From the NCBI GenBank assembly GCA_913046825.1, contig CAJWTF010000025.1:1-32754 (forward strand): 32,754 nucleotides of DNA. The letters run 5' to 3'. The DNA is from an uncultured Rickettsiales bacterium. Lineage in GTDB: Bacteria; Pseudomonadota; Alphaproteobacteria; UBA8366. Below the pieces are notes generated by a model. It did no database searches. It saw only the letters and a program-made list of their open reading frames with translations, and was not told the DNA's origin. The number at the start of each line of letters is the position of its first letter. The first letter of the stretch is position 1. Positions 24,336 to 32,754 of the stretch are shown piece after piece. Both the position numbers and the translations under genes were made by a program.

Positions 24336-25232
24336 CTACTCTGCCTTCGAGCCTCTTAACATCCGGATGATACCCGAAAAATCATCCCCGTCGTTGCCTT
24401 CATTGCAATACATGCTGAACAACATCGTCGCCGCCGCACCCAGGGGTGACGACACATCTAGGCTCTGCGCCGCATCCTGGCTCAATTTCAGGTCCTTCAG
24501 CATCATCGCGCCCGTAAAGCCCGGATTATAATCCTTGTTGGCCGGTGTTGTCGGGACCAGTTCTGGCACCGGGCAATAGTTCGAGAGTGCCCAACTGCCG
24601 CCAGACGCCGTGCCGACTATATCAAACAATGTTTGCCGATCGAGCCCCAGCGCATCAGACAGATTAAAGGCTTCGCTGATACCGATCATGTTGATCGCCA
24701 GCAGCATGTTGTTGCACGCCTTCGCGGCCTGCCCGGCACCAGGACCACCGGCATGGAAGATGTTCTTGCCCATGACATCTAGGAACGGCTTCGCCCGGAC
24801 GAAGGTTTCCGCCGAACCACCGCACATGATGGTCAAGGTGCCCGCTTCGGCACCAGTGACGCCACCCGAGACTGGCGCATCCAACATCTCGTATCCGGCA
24901 TCCGCCGCAGCTTGGTGCATCTCGCGCGAGGTCGCAACATCGATGGTGGATGAATCGATCAGCAAAGTGCCAGGATCGATGCTCGCGAGCACTTCGCCAC
25001 TGCCAGCATAAACGTCGCTGACATGGCGTCCCGCCGGCAACATCGTGACAACGGCTTCAACGCCGCTCGCCGCGTCGGCCGGGCTCGATGCTTGCGCAGC
25101 ACCCGCATTCACGATCCGGCTCAAAGTCTGCCCAACCAGGTCAAACGCCTTTACCTTGTGTCCGTCCTTGATCAGGTTCTGGGCCATGGGGCCGCCCATA
25201 TTGCCGACGCCGATGAAACCGATTTTCGCCAT
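24336..25232 (-). CDS. mmsB: 3-Hydroxyisobutyrate dehydrogenase
   Basis: A 298-residue NAD-dependent beta-hydroxyacid dehydrogenase that converts 3-hydroxyisobutyrate to methylmalonate semialdehyde in valine breakdown. The nucleotide-binding GVGNMG lies at 8-13, the substrate signature DAPVSGGVTGAEAGT at 118-132, and the catalytic K171 with N175 in AAKACNNML. GGGAGAG precedes the ATG. It is third in the operon after isobutyryl-CoA dehydrogenase and 3-hydroxyisobutyryl-CoA hydrolase, which makes this specific function more likely than tartronate semialdehyde reductase. Confidence 0.9.
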   Translation of the reverse strand: MAKIGFIGVGNMGGPMAQNLIKDGHKVKAFDLVGQTLSRIVNAGAAQASSPADAASGVEAVVTMLPAGRHVSDVYAGSGEVLASIDPGTLLIDSSTIDVATSREMHQAAADAGYEMLDAPVSGGVTGAEAGTLTIMCGGSAETFVRAKPFLDVMGKNIFHAGGPGAGQAAKACNNMLLAINMIGISEAFNLSDALGLDRQTLFDIVGTASGGSWALSNYCPVPELVPTTPANKDYNPGFTGAMMLKDLKLSQDAAQSLDVSSPLGAAATMLFSMYCNEGNDGDDFSGIIRMLRGSKAE

Positions 25233-25334
25233 GAATTCTCTCCCTCAGATGTCGCCGCCCATGATACGACGAATTATTTTGCGATTATTCTATGCGCCCC
25301 GCCACGGTGGAGCAAAGCCGTTGATCTCACATGC

Positions 25335-26375
25335 TCAAGCGGGAAACGTCAGGTCACGATTCCCGAGAGGTTCGAAATACTTCTCCACGTCGCGCTCGGA
25401 TAGATCGGAAAGCGCCGCCGGTGACCATTTTGGCGACATGTCCTTATCAACAACAACAGCCCGAACCCCTTCGAAGAAGTCGCCGCCCTCCATCAGGTGC
25501 TGCGACATGCGGTATTCCATGATCATGCAATCGTCGAAATTCAGATGCGCGCCCATGCGCAATTGCCTGTGGGAGATTTTCTGACTGGTCGGCGATTTCC
25601 CGGCCATGATGCAGAGCTGTTTCTCCGCCCATTCGCCGCTTTCCCTTTCCAGAGCCACGATGATCGCTTCGACCGAATCGCCCGCGAAACATCGGTCGAT
25701 GGCGTCGCGTTGCAACGCGAGGGGCGCTTCGCCCGGCACTTCAGAGAATCGCGCGACCGCTTCCTCGACACCACTGCCACCGCGCAAGGCGTCAATCAGC
25801 CCGTCGTGCCGGTCGTTCGGGATATATGCGTCGCAAATACCCGCATAAACACAATCCGCCGCCTTGAGCCGCGCGCCCGTCATCGCCATAAACATACCGA
25901 TTTCGCCCGGCAAGCGGGGCAGGAACCAACTTCCCCCCACATCCGGAAACAGCCCGATGCCCGTCTCCGGCATTGCGAACATGGTGTTAACGGCCGCAAT
26001 ACGGGTACCGGCGTGGACGGACAAGCCAACGCCACCGCCCATGGTAATGCCATCCATAAGCGCGACATACGGTTTTGGATAATTGTGAATGCGTCGATTG
26101 AGGCGATATTCCTCGCGGAAAAATTCTTGGTGCACCGCGCATCCGGGGGTGCCGTCATAGAGCTTCTGCACGTCGCCGCCAGCACAAAAGGCCCTGTCAG
26201 CCGCTCCTCGCACCACAACGGCGCGTACCGCGTCGTCCGCTTCCCAAGCCGCAAGCTGCGGATCGAACACCCGCACCATATCGAGGGTCAGCGCGTTGAG
26301 GGCGCCTGGGCGGTTCAGCGTGACCTCCGCGACGCCGTCGCACAGATCGAATAGTATTTCCGGATCATCTGTCAT
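25335..26375 (-). CDS. 3-Hydroxyisobutyryl-CoA hydrolase (enoyl-CoA hydratase fold)
   Basis: A 346-residue crotonase-fold protein. It has the long C-terminal region and the PETGIGLFPDVGGSWFLPRL-type active site (E137, D145) typical of 3-hydroxyisobutyryl-CoA hydrolase rather than of enoyl-CoA hydratase (about 260 residues). The oxyanion-hole segments are AFCAGGDVQ (62-70) and the MGGGVGLS stretch (112-119). It frees 3-hydroxyisobutyrate from CoA, preventing build-up of reactive methacrylyl-CoA intermediates. No purine-rich ribosome-binding site is visible before the ATG. It is separated from the dehydrogenase genes on either side by about 100 bases each. Confidence 0.88.
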   Translation of the reverse strand: MTDDPEILFDLCDGVAEVTLNRPGALNALTLDMVRVFDPQLAAWEADDAVRAVVVRGAADRAFCAGGDVQKLYDGTPGCAVHQEFFREEYRLNRRIHNYPKPYVALMDGITMGGGVGLSVHAGTRIAAVNTMFAMPETGIGLFPDVGGSWFLPRLPGEIGMFMAMTGARLKAADCVYAGICDAYIPNDRHDGLIDALRGGSGVEEAVARFSEVPGEAPLALQRDAIDRCFAGDSVEAIIVALERESGEWAEKQLCIMAGKSPTSQKISHRQLRMGAHLNFDDCMIMEYRMSQHLMEGGDFFEGVRAVVVDKDMSPKWSPAALSDLSERDVEKYFEPLGNRDLTFPA

Positions 26376-26475
26376 GCGGGAGGTGTATACGGATTCATCC
26401 GGAAAACACCAGCGCCCGCAGTTGAAATCCTCAGCAGCGTAAACGACACTTTCATTGAATGCGCAGCAGGCTCCT

Positions 26476-27615
26476 TTAACCGTCGAGCAGTTTCCGCGAA
26501 ATGATCAGTCGCATAATCTCGTTTGTCCCTTCCAAGATCTGATGGACGCGCACATCGCGGAGATGTCGCTCGATCGGGTATTCCTTGATATAGCCGTAGC
26601 CGCCGTGCAGTTGCAGGGCGTCGTTGCAGACCTGAAACCCGGCATCGGTCGCAAAGCGCTTCGCCATCGACGCATACATCGTCGCGTTCGGATCTCCGGC
26701 ATCCAGACTGGCGGCCGCACGGTGGACCATCAGACGGGCGGCTTCCAGTTCGGTCGCCATGTCCGCTAGCTTAAATTGCAGCGCCTGGAAGTCGGCGAGC
26801 CGTTGGCCAAACTGTTTGCGCTCTTTCATGTAATCGCGCGCCAGCTCTAGGCATTTGCGTGCCGCACCGATGGAGCACGAAGCGATATTGATACGCCCGC
26901 CATCGAGCCCTTTCATCGCGATCTTGAACCCATCTCCCTCCTCGCCAATGCGATTGGCGACCGGGACCCGGCAATCTTCAAATATGACAGCTGCGGTCGG
27001 CTGACTGTTCCAGCCCATCTTGTGCTCGCGCTTGCCGAAGGAGAGGCCGGGTGCGTCCTTCTCGATGGCGAGGCAGGAAATCCCTTTCGGACTGTCGTCG
27101 CCGGTGCGCACCATGGTCACGTATACGTCGCTGCTGCCGCCCCCGGAAATGAATGCCTTGGCGCCGTTCAGCACATAATGATCGCCGTCGCGCTTCGCCG
27201 TGGTTTTGAGCGCCGCCGCGTCGGAGCCGGAGCCAGGTTCGGTCAGGCAGTAGCTCGCAAAATGCTCCATGCTCATGAGCTTGGGGAGGAACCGCGCGCG
27301 CTGCTCGTCATTGCCGAAGCTGTCGATCATCCAGCTCGCCATGTTGTGGATCGAAATATAGGCTGAGGTCGACGTACAGCCCGCTGCCAACTCTTCGAAA
27401 ATCACCGTCGCGTCGAGCCGCTTGAGGTCGGAACCGCCATGCATCTCGCCGCAATAAATACCGGCGAATCCTAGCGCCGCCGCCTGGCGCAATTCTTCGA
27501 TGGGAAAGATTGATTGCGCATCCCACTCGGCCGCGTTCGGCGCGAAAACATCTTCCGAGAAACTCCGCGCCGCATCCTGAAACGCGCGCTGGTCTTCATT
27601 TAGTTGGAAATCCAT
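26476..27615 (-). CDS. Acyl-CoA dehydrogenase, probable isobutyryl-CoA dehydrogenase
   Basis: A 379-residue FAD-dependent acyl-CoA dehydrogenase. Signatures include [14 protein letters not shown] (near 138-151), the FAD-contact segment [16 protein letters not shown], and the catalytic glutamate E362 in [10 protein letters not shown]. Family alone cannot fix chain length, but the adjacency of 3-hydroxyisobutyryl-CoA hydrolase and 3-hydroxyisobutyrate dehydrogenase points to isobutyryl-CoA (valine pathway). AAGGGAG lies about 10 bases before the ATG. It is the first gene of the three-gene block. Methylmalonate semialdehyde dehydrogenase (mmsA) is absent from the window. Confidence 0.88.
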   Translation of the reverse strand: MDFQLNEDQRAFQDAARSFSEDVFAPNAAEWDAQSIFPIEELRQAAALGFAGIYCGEMHGGSDLKRLDATVIFEELAAGCTSTSAYISIHNMASWMIDSFGNDEQRARFLPKLMSMEHFASYCLTEPGSGSDAAALKTTAKRDGDHYVLNGAKAFISGGGSSDVYVTMVRTGDDSPKGISCLAIEKDAPGLSFGKREHKMGWNSQPTAAVIFEDCRVPVANRIGEEGDGFKIAMKGLDGGRINIASCSIGAARKCLELARDYMKERKQFGQRLADFQALQFKLADMATELEAARLMVHRAAASLDAGDPNATMYASMAKRFATDAGFQVCNDALQLHGGYGYIKEYPIERHLRDVRVHQILEGTNEIMRLIISRKLLDG

Positions 27616-27685
27616 ATGACCGTGCTCCCTTGCCGCCGGATGATAGGCAGGGGCGGAGACGAGTCAATCGCGTGTATGGGTTCCC

Positions 27686-27952
27686 TTAAAGCGGATAGTC
27701 CCGTGTCGGATCGATACCGCAATCCACGATAAACTTCTTGATCTGCTGGACTGCCTGCTTCAGCAAATTGTGCTTTGCGTGATGGAAGGCGACCGTGTGA
27801 CCGTTGAGTTTCACCGCGATCTTGCTGTGCTGGCGCTCCTCGATCTCCGCGCCGAGTTCCTGGAAAACGCTTTCCACCTGTTTGAGCGAGATATTACCGC
27901 TGATTGGGTGGGCAAAAAGTAAATGTAAGATTTTGCAGTGTTTGTGGTTCAC
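27686..27952 (-). CDS. Orphan HicA-like small protein
   Basis: An 88-residue protein from the GTG at 27952 with the small alpha-beta-beta-beta-alpha (dsRBD-like) pattern of the HicA toxin family: helix ISLKQVESVFQELGAE, strands IAVKLNGHTVAFHH and a basic C-terminal helix. The GTG start is chosen over the ATG at 28012 because AGGAG lies exactly 8 bases upstream and related proteins begin V/M-N-x-KH. The conserved His of the toxin active site may be H in AFHHAKH. No HicB antitoxin gene is adjacent, so it may be a solitary RNA-binding protein rather than a toxin. It is divergent from hemB. Confidence 0.65.
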   Translation of the reverse strand: MNHKHCKILHLLFAHPISGNISLKQVESVFQELGAEIEERQHSKIAVKLNGHTVAFHHAKHNLLKQAVQQIKKFIVDCGIDPTRDYPL

Positions 27953-28034
27953 AGAGATGGCTCCTGTTGTTAAATCTCCCAACAGGGTAGCCGAAGGCTG
28001 TTTCACGTTCATTGACCCGGATCAATTGCCCCCG

Positions 28035-28063
28035 TTGTCACGAAACCGCACCGCGCGTAAACT
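28035..28063 (+). promoter_or_regulatory. Candidate sigma-70 promoter for hemB
   Basis: TTGTCA at 28035-28040 and TAAACT at 28058-28063 are separated by an ideal 17 bases. The -10 box ends 30 bases before the hemB ATG, leaving room for TAGGAG as ribosome-binding site. Confidence 0.5.
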
Positions 28064-28093
28064 CTAGCAAATCGTTATTTTAGGAGCCGAGCC

Positions 28094-29161
28094 ATGTCCG
28101 ATCCAAAGATCGTGACGCCGCCATTCGGGCGCGATGAGACCACCATCAATACCGGAACCGTCAGCGAGACACCGGGACGCTATCCGACCGTTCGCATGCG
28201 CCGCAATCGCAGCAACGACGCGGTGCGCCGGATGGTGGCGGAGAATAAACTCTCGGTCGACGACCTGATCTGGCCGATGTTCATCGTCGACGGCGAAAAC
28301 CAGCGCCAGCCGGTGGACTCGATGCCGGGCGTAATACGCTATTCGACCGACGTCATCGCGGAGGCGGCGAACGAGGCATTCGAGCTCGGCATTCCCGCGG
28401 TAGCACTGTTCCCGTTCACGGACCCCGACGCGAAAACGCCAGACGGGCGCGAATCCCTCGATCCGGAAAATCTCGTCTGCACCGCCATCCGCAACGTGAA
28501 AGCGCAACTACCTGAGATGATGGTGGTCTGCGACGTGGCACTCGATCCCTATACGAGCCACGGCCATGACGGCGTCATGGACGGAGAGACGATTCTCAAC
28601 GACGAGACCGTCGATATTCTCACCAAGCAAGCCTTCAATCAGGCCGAGGCCGGCTGCGATACCATATCACCCTCCGACATGATGGACGGTCGCGTCGGCG
28701 CGATCCGTCAGGTGCTCGATGCCAGCGGCTTCGACGATGTGCGGATCATGGCCTATTCAGCGAAATACGCGTCGGGCTTCTACGGCCCGTTCCGCGACGC
28801 CATCGGCACCAAGGCGGCGCTAATCGGCGACAAGCGCACCTATCAAATGGATCCGGCCAATTCCGACGAAGCCATGCGGGAAATCGCCCTCGACATCCAG
28901 GAAGGCGCGGACATGGTCATGGTGAAGCCGGGCATGCCGTATCTGGATATTGTGCGCCGGATAAAGGACAGTTTCGGCATGCCGACCTTCGTCTATCAAG
29001 TCTCCGGCGAATACGCGATGCTGAAGGGCGCGGTTGAGCGCGGCTGGCTTGATGAGAAGGTAGTGCTGGAATCACTTTTGGGATTCAAGCGGGCGGGTGC
29101 CGATGGCGTGCTAACATATTTCGCCGTGGAAGCCGCAAAGAAGTTGAAGGCAGGTTCTTAA
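28094..29161 (+). CDS. hemB: Porphobilinogen synthase (delta-aminolevulinate dehydratase)
   Basis: A 355-residue HemB that joins two 5-aminolevulinate molecules to porphobilinogen in haem and corrin synthesis. The Schiff-base lysines are K224 (AYSAKYAS) and K278 (VMVKPGMPY). The metal loop reads CDVALDPYTSHGHDG, with A149, D151 and D159 in place of the zinc-binding cysteines, so this is the Mg/K-type enzyme typical of alphaproteobacteria and pseudomonads. About 35 N-terminal residues precede the conserved RMRRNR arm. TAGGAG precedes the ATG. Its stop is separated by only 3 bases from that of the convergent hydrolase. Confidence 0.95.
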   Translation: MSDPKIVTPPFGRDETTINTGTVSETPGRYPTVRMRRNRSNDAVRRMVAENKLSVDDLIWPMFIVDGENQRQPVDSMPGVIRYSTDVIAEAANEAFELGIPAVALFPFTDPDAKTPDGRESLDPENLVCTAIRNVKAQLPEMMVVCDVALDPYTSHGHDGVMDGETILNDETVDILTKQAFNQAEAGCDTISPSDMMDGRVGAIRQVLDASGFDDVRIMAYSAKYASGFYGPFRDAIGTKAALIGDKRTYQMDPANSDEAMREIALDIQEGADMVMVKPGMPYLDIVRRIKDSFGMPTFVYQVSGEYAMLKGAVERGWLDEKVVLESLLGFKRAGADGVLTYFAVEAAKKLKAGS

Positions 29162-29164
29162 GCG

Positions 29165-30163
29165 CTAGCAAACCGCCTCGAAGAATCGGCCAGCGCAAAC
29201 ACAATGCCAGGGCGTCATGCCTTGGTTGCTGTGAAAGCCAACGTGCCCGCCGCCGGGTGCCATCAGCAGACCGAGATTGGCATTCCGGGACCAATCGAAA
29301 CGTTCGTACGGCTCCCGTCCAATCCAAGGATCGTTACTGGCGTGGATCAAGAGCGTCGGCACCCTAATATCAGTCAAGAATTCCTGCGCGCTGTTTTGTC
29401 GATAGTAATCCGCTGCCCCTTCGAAGCCGTTCACCCGCGCCACGATTCGGTCATCAAATTCGAGAAGACTGCGCGCCTCGCCCAATGCCGTCGCCGGATC
29501 GTCGGTCAATCCGCTCTCGGCCCATTGCGCCTTCATCCGCTTCAGGAGCCAATTGTGATAGACGGCGTTGCGCCGCCGCATTAATCGCACCGCGGATTCC
29601 GCGAGATCGATCGGTGTCGAGACAGCGGCGGCCGCGCGTATCGGAAAGTCGGGGCCGAATTCGGCCAGGAACTTCAGAAGCATATTGCCGCCAAGCGAAA
29701 ACCCTATGAGCAACAAACCGGACTTGGTCATTGCAGGGTCCAGCGACGCCAGGACATCGCGCAAATCTTCCGTCCGCCCCGCGTGATAATGCCCGGTCGT
29801 CGTGGCGGCCGAGGGATCGGAGCCACGCAAGTTCAAGCGAAGTACGGGAAAGCCAAGATCGTTCAAATGCCGCGCCGCGACCACCATGTTGGTCGCTGTC
29901 TCGCACCCGGTCAGGCCGTGGATTAGAACCGCGAGCGGCAAGCCGTCCTCGCCTGGTGTCAGCCGTGCGGCCAATCCCCCGCCATCCGCCAGGGGCAATA
30001 GCAAGCGCTCTCCCGCGAGATCGCAGGGGCCACGGCCACCGCGCCGCGCAAAGAAATTCCGCAGTGTCTGTAAATCGCCGCCGAACCAGGGGCCGCGTTC
30101 TTGAAATACGGGGAACTCGACCTTAAGCGAAGGTGATGTTCTCGATTCTTCTATCGCGCTCAT
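29165..30163 (-). CDS. Alpha/beta hydrolase, YheT/EMB8 family
   Basis: A hydrolase of about 332 residues whose lipase-type nucleophile elbow is GFSLGG (S156 from the chosen start). The segments LIHGLTGCETATN, NLRGSDPSA and the later HASNDPWIG (carrying the acid) plus GGHVGF (catalytic His) match the YheT/EMB8 group of poorly characterised esterases. The frame opens at a GTG at 30190, but those first residues lie inside a REP-like repeat, so the ATG at 30163 is preferred; AAGGTGGGGG upstream may serve as ribosome-binding site. Substrate unknown. Confidence 0.85.
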   Translation of the reverse strand: MSAIEESRTSPSLKVEFPVFQERGPWFGGDLQTLRNFFARRGGRGPCDLAGERLLLPLADGGGLAARLTPGEDGLPLAVLIHGLTGCETATNMVVAARHLNDLGFPVLRLNLRGSDPSAATTTGHYHAGRTEDLRDVLASLDPAMTKSGLLLIGFSLGGNMLLKFLAEFGPDFPIRAAAAVSTPIDLAESAVRLMRRRNAVYHNWLLKRMKAQWAESGLTDDPATALGEARSLLEFDDRIVARVNGFEGAADYYRQNSAQEFLTDIRVPTLLIHASNDPWIGREPYERFDWSRNANLGLLMAPGGGHVGFHSNQGMTPWHCVCAGRFFEAVC

Positions 30164-30164
30164 C

Positions 30165-30268
30165 ACCCCCACCTTAACCCTCCCCCGCACGCGGGACAGG
30201 GGATGTTACCGAGTGGCTGGATGGAGTTCCCTCTTCTGCGTGCAGGAGAGGGGTAGGGTGGGGGCTCA
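30165..30268. repeat. REP-like paired inverted repeat between the two alpha/beta hydrolases
   Basis: Same arms as at 18287 (left CCCCCACCTTAACCCTCCCC, right GAGAGGGGTAGGGTGGGGGC) and a shared core GTTACCGA followed by TGGC. It touches the stop of the upstream hydrolase and the start region of the YheT-type gene. Confidence 0.75.
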
Positions 30269-31114
30269 CGCCGCCAGCCATTCTTTCACCATCGCGATTT
30301 GGGCCGCCGCCATCAACGCCGGCGCGTGGCCGCATCCCGCGACCTCCACCAGATCGGCTTTAGGGCCGCGGCGGGTCATTTCCTCAGCGTCTTCCCGGCG
30401 CAGCAGGTCGGAACTCTCGCCCCGTATCACCAAGGCCGGACATTGGATCGCGTCCCAATAGCTCCACATATCGGCATCCTCCAACGGTCCGGCACGGAAG
30501 TTGTCGCCGATTGCCGGATCGTAGCCGAGCGCCACCTTGCCCCCCTCAAGCTTGCGATGACTGGTCTCTGCCATGTGCCTCCATTGCCCATCGGTCAAAT
30601 CGCCGAAGGTTGCGTGTGTCTGGCGCAGATAAGCTTCCAATGCCGCCATATCGTCAAAGTCGGGCGCGGCGCCCGTATAGCTCGCGATACGCTCGAGCGC
30701 CGCTTTCGGCAGGAAGGGGCCCACATCGTTGACGATCAATCGCTTGATCGGATTGCCCGGGATCGACGCCATCAACATGCCGAGAATGCCGCCCATCGAC
30801 GTGCCGAGCCAATCGACTTCCCGCACTCCCACATGCGCCAATAATGTTGCGAGATCGGCCAGATAGTTCGGATTGTAATAGTGCTTACCGCTCGATAACC
30901 AATCGCTTTGGCCACGCCCCGCAATGTCCGGGCAGATGATTCGGTAACTCTCCTCCAACGCGGAGGCTAAGACATCGAAGTCGCGCCCGTTGCGCGTCAA
31001 TCCGTGAACGCAGATTAACGTCCGCGCCGCATCCGGTGAGCCCCATTCTGTATAAGCAATTTTATGGAACCCGGTTTTCCCGAGGCATTGGACGGATTTT
31101 TCTTTCATCGACAT
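30266..31114 (-). CDS. Alpha/beta hydrolase
   Basis: A 282-residue alpha/beta hydrolase with oxyanion loop VHGLTRNGRDFD, nucleophile S106 in LGTSMGG, an acid candidate in GESSDLL and catalytic His in CGHAP. It matches the esterase/haloalkane-type group with a cap domain at about 135-190. It is not closely related to the YheT-type neighbour despite adjacency. The stop codon overlaps the end of a REP-like repeat. MSMKEK offers two starts, at 31114 and 31108. Function is not predictable. Confidence 0.85.
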   Translation of the reverse strand: MSMKEKSVQCLGKTGFHKIAYTEWGSPDAARTLICVHGLTRNGRDFDVLASALEESYRIICPDIAGRGQSDWLSSGKHYYNPNYLADLATLLAHVGVREVDWLGTSMGGILGMLMASIPGNPIKRLIVNDVGPFLPKAALERIASYTGAAPDFDDMAALEAYLRQTHATFGDLTDGQWRHMAETSHRKLEGGKVALGYDPAIGDNFRAGPLEDADMWSYWDAIQCPALVIRGESSDLLRREDAEEMTRRGPKADLVEVAGCGHAPALMAAAQIAMVKEWLAA

Positions 31115-31270
31115 GACGCAACTTTCCGGCGTTAATTATGGACAGTTACTGAATTCGCAACTTTCCCCGACAATGCAAGAACCGCAACAAACGACGAATT
31201 AAGTGTCCGTCGCCGAATTCTTGTGTCGACTGCAGAACCACCTGCAGTCCGGGCGGCGCAATCATCATCT

Positions 31271-32754
31271 CTACTCCGCGGCACTTCGGCCGGCCGCACC
31301 GGCGAGCTGATGGGCGACGAGCTGAGCGTAGAGCCCACCCTTGGCCAAAAGCTCATCATGAGTGCCGGTCTCGATCACCCGGCCCTCGTTCAGCGCCACG
31401 ATCAGATCGGCACCCCGCACGGTGGAGAGGCGATGAGCGATGACGATGGTCGTGCGATCCGCCATCAGTGCTTCCAAAGCTTCGCGGACCGCCTGCTCGT
31501 TGACCGCGTCGAGATGCGAAGTCGCCTCGTCCAAGATCAATACCGGCGCGTCCTTCAGAAAAGCCCGCGCGATGGAGACCCGTTGGCGCTGTCCGCCAGA
31601 GAGCCGCATACCACGCTCACCGACCATGGTCTCCAAACCCTCCGGTAGTCCAGCAACAAAATCGCCGAGCGACGCTTGCTCGAGCGCATGCATCAACGCG
31701 GCTTCATCCGCGTCTGGGTTGGCGATCAGGATGTTGGCTCGCAGCGTATCGTTGAAGAGATACGTGTCCTGGGCGACGAGCGCGAGTCGCCAACGAAGAT
31801 CGTCGAGCTTGTAGTCTCGGAGGTCATGCCCGCCGAGCTTGATCGAGCCCTCCTCCGGGTCCCAGAATCGCATCAGTAAATGCGCGATGGTCGTCTTGCC
31901 GGCCCCCGAAGGTCCAACGAGCGCTATCGTCTTCCCAGCTGGTGCGTCGAACGTAGTGCCGTGGAGTGCCCGGCGGTTCCCGGCCTCATATTGAAAGTCG
32001 ACGGTGTCGAGCGCTATCGGCACACCGCCCTCGGTCTTCAAATCCGCCACACCGGGCCCATCTGATACCGGTACCGGCTCACTGTCGACCGCGTAGAGCC
32101 GCCGCGCAGAGCCCAGTGTATCCGCCAGCTGCCGTCCGACATTCGAGATTTCCGAAATCGGCAGGAACGCGGCCATCGAGAGTAGGGTCAGCAGCGGCAT
32201 GAAACCACTTTCCAATCGGCCTGCATCGACGAGGCCTGCGCCCGCAACCACGACGGCAAGGCCGCCAAGACCCGTCGCCACTTCCAGCAAGGAGGTCTGA
32301 AAGGTCAGATCACGGAAGAATGGCAATCGCACGTGATGGTGATTCTCGGTTCGCTCGATCAACTCAGCCCGGCGTTCGAACGTGCGCTGGAAGGCGATGA
32401 TCTCACCCAGGCCCTGGATGGTGTCGACCGCATGCGCATTCAATTCACCCAAGGCTTCTCGTGCCCGCGAGCCTAACTCGTCGATGCGCCCGCGCATCAG
32501 CACTGGGTTCAGCGCGACCAGGACCAGGAACGGCGCCAGCGCTGCTGCCAGCACCCAGTCGAAGTAAATCAGCACACCAACGATGATGCTCGGGATCAGC
32601 GCCGCCACGAAGGCAGGGGCCACCGTGTGGGCGAAGAAATACTCCACCGTCTCCACATCGTGCGTTGCCATCGCCACCATATCGCCGGTGCGACGTCGTA
32701 CCATATAGGCGGGTGCCAAGCGGTCGAGCTTTTCGAAGAGAGCGATCCGCATTT
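31271..32754 (-). CDS. ABC transporter, fused permease/ATPase (5' end outside window)
   Basis: At least 493 residues of a half-transporter of the MsbA/CydC exporter type. Hydrophobic segments occupy roughly residues 50-85 and 165-205, followed by the nucleotide-binding domain: Walker A GPSGAGKTT, signature LSGGQRQRVSIARA, Walker B VLILDEATSHLD and switch IAHRLST. The first ATG in the frame lies 2 bases from the window edge and the permease lacks its first helices, so the gene starts beyond the window. The partner half-transporter, if any, is not seen. It may export a lipid, peptide or thiol compound. Confidence 0.88.
   Translation of the reverse strand, partial: MRIALFEKLDRLAPAYMVRRRTGDMVAMATHDVETVEYFFAHTVAPAFVAALIPSIIVGVLIYFDWVLAAALAPFLVLVALNPVLMRGRIDELGSRAREALGELNAHAVDTIQGLGEIIAFQRTFERRAELIERTENHHHVRLPFFRDLTFQTSLLEVATGLGGLAVVVAGAGLVDAGRLESGFMPLLTLLSMAAFLPISEISNVGRQLADTLGSARRLYAVDSEPVPVSDGPGVADLKTEGGVPIALDTVDFQYEAGNRRALHGTTFDAPAGKTIALVGPSGAGKTTIAHLLMRFWDPEEGSIKLGGHDLRDYKLDDLRWRLALVAQDTYLFNDTLRANILIANPDADEAALMHALEQASLGDFVAGLPEGLETMVGERGMRLSGGQRQRVSIARAFLKDAPVLILDEATSHLDAVNEQAVREALEALMADRTTIVIAHRLSTVRGADLIVALNEGRVIETGTHDELLAKGGLYAQLVAHQLAGAAGRSAAE

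Noticed and set aside
25497..26354. 285-codon plus-strand open frame
   Set aside because: Antisense to the 3-hydroxyisobutyryl-CoA hydrolase, with no recognisable motifs.
27686..28012. HicAB toxin-antitoxin pair
   Set aside because: Only a HicA-like protein is present; no HicB-like frame is found on either side.
30163..30190. GTG start for the YheT-type gene
   Set aside because: The extra nine residues are encoded by the REP-like repeat.

Overview
This is a GC-rich chromosomal segment from what looks like an alphaproteobacterium, probably of the Rhodospirillales type. The taxonomic pointers are a MucR/Ros-family regulator, a short DUF6898-like protein, an Asp-type (not Cys/zinc-type) porphobilinogen synthase, and a valine-degradation block. 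All of this is inferred from recognised protein motifs; no database search was run. No tRNA, rRNA or CRISPR array was seen.

Region 1 (1-14068) looks like a catabolic island. On the plus strand are the 3' part of a thiamine-diphosphate enzyme, a short SPINDLY/OGT-like glycosyltransferase, an MFS transporter translationally coupled to it, and a cupin. On the minus strand a long, tightly packed series runs from about 13062 down to 4153: coxG-like, FAD subunit, molybdopterin subunit and 2Fe-2S subunit of a molybdenum hydroxylase, then an isocitrate/isopropylmalate-dehydrogenase-like enzyme, an alpha-methylacyl-CoA-racemase-like protein, a cupin, an M20 carboxypeptidase-like hydrolase and a TauD-type dioxygenase. 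A second TauD/TfdA-type dioxygenase starts divergently at 13178. The large Mo subunit lacks the CO dehydrogenase loop, so the system probably hydroxylates an unknown organic acid or heterocycle. This is the best candidate for an undescribed pathway.

Region 2 (14069-18722) holds CinA, a tiny two-helix membrane protein and an exported trypsin-like protease on the minus strand. Divergent from these is a tungsten-type aldehyde ferredoxin oxidoreductase, followed by a convergent NIPSNAP protein. Region 3 (18723-20397) is a gene-poor scar containing a badly decayed IS1380-type transposase and an AT-rich stretch in front of mucR.

Region 4 (20398-23818) has mucR, a DUF6898-like/methyltransferase pair, a Tat-signal intradiol dioxygenase and an EamA transporter. 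Region 5 (23881-27615) is a valine-catabolism operon (isobutyryl-CoA dehydrogenase, 3-hydroxyisobutyryl-CoA hydrolase, 3-hydroxyisobutyrate dehydrogenase) followed by a broken MarR regulator. Region 6 (27686-32754) carries an orphan HicA-like gene, hemB, two alpha/beta hydrolases and the C-terminal part of an ABC exporter running off the window. A REP-like C/G-rich repeat occurs at four gene borders.
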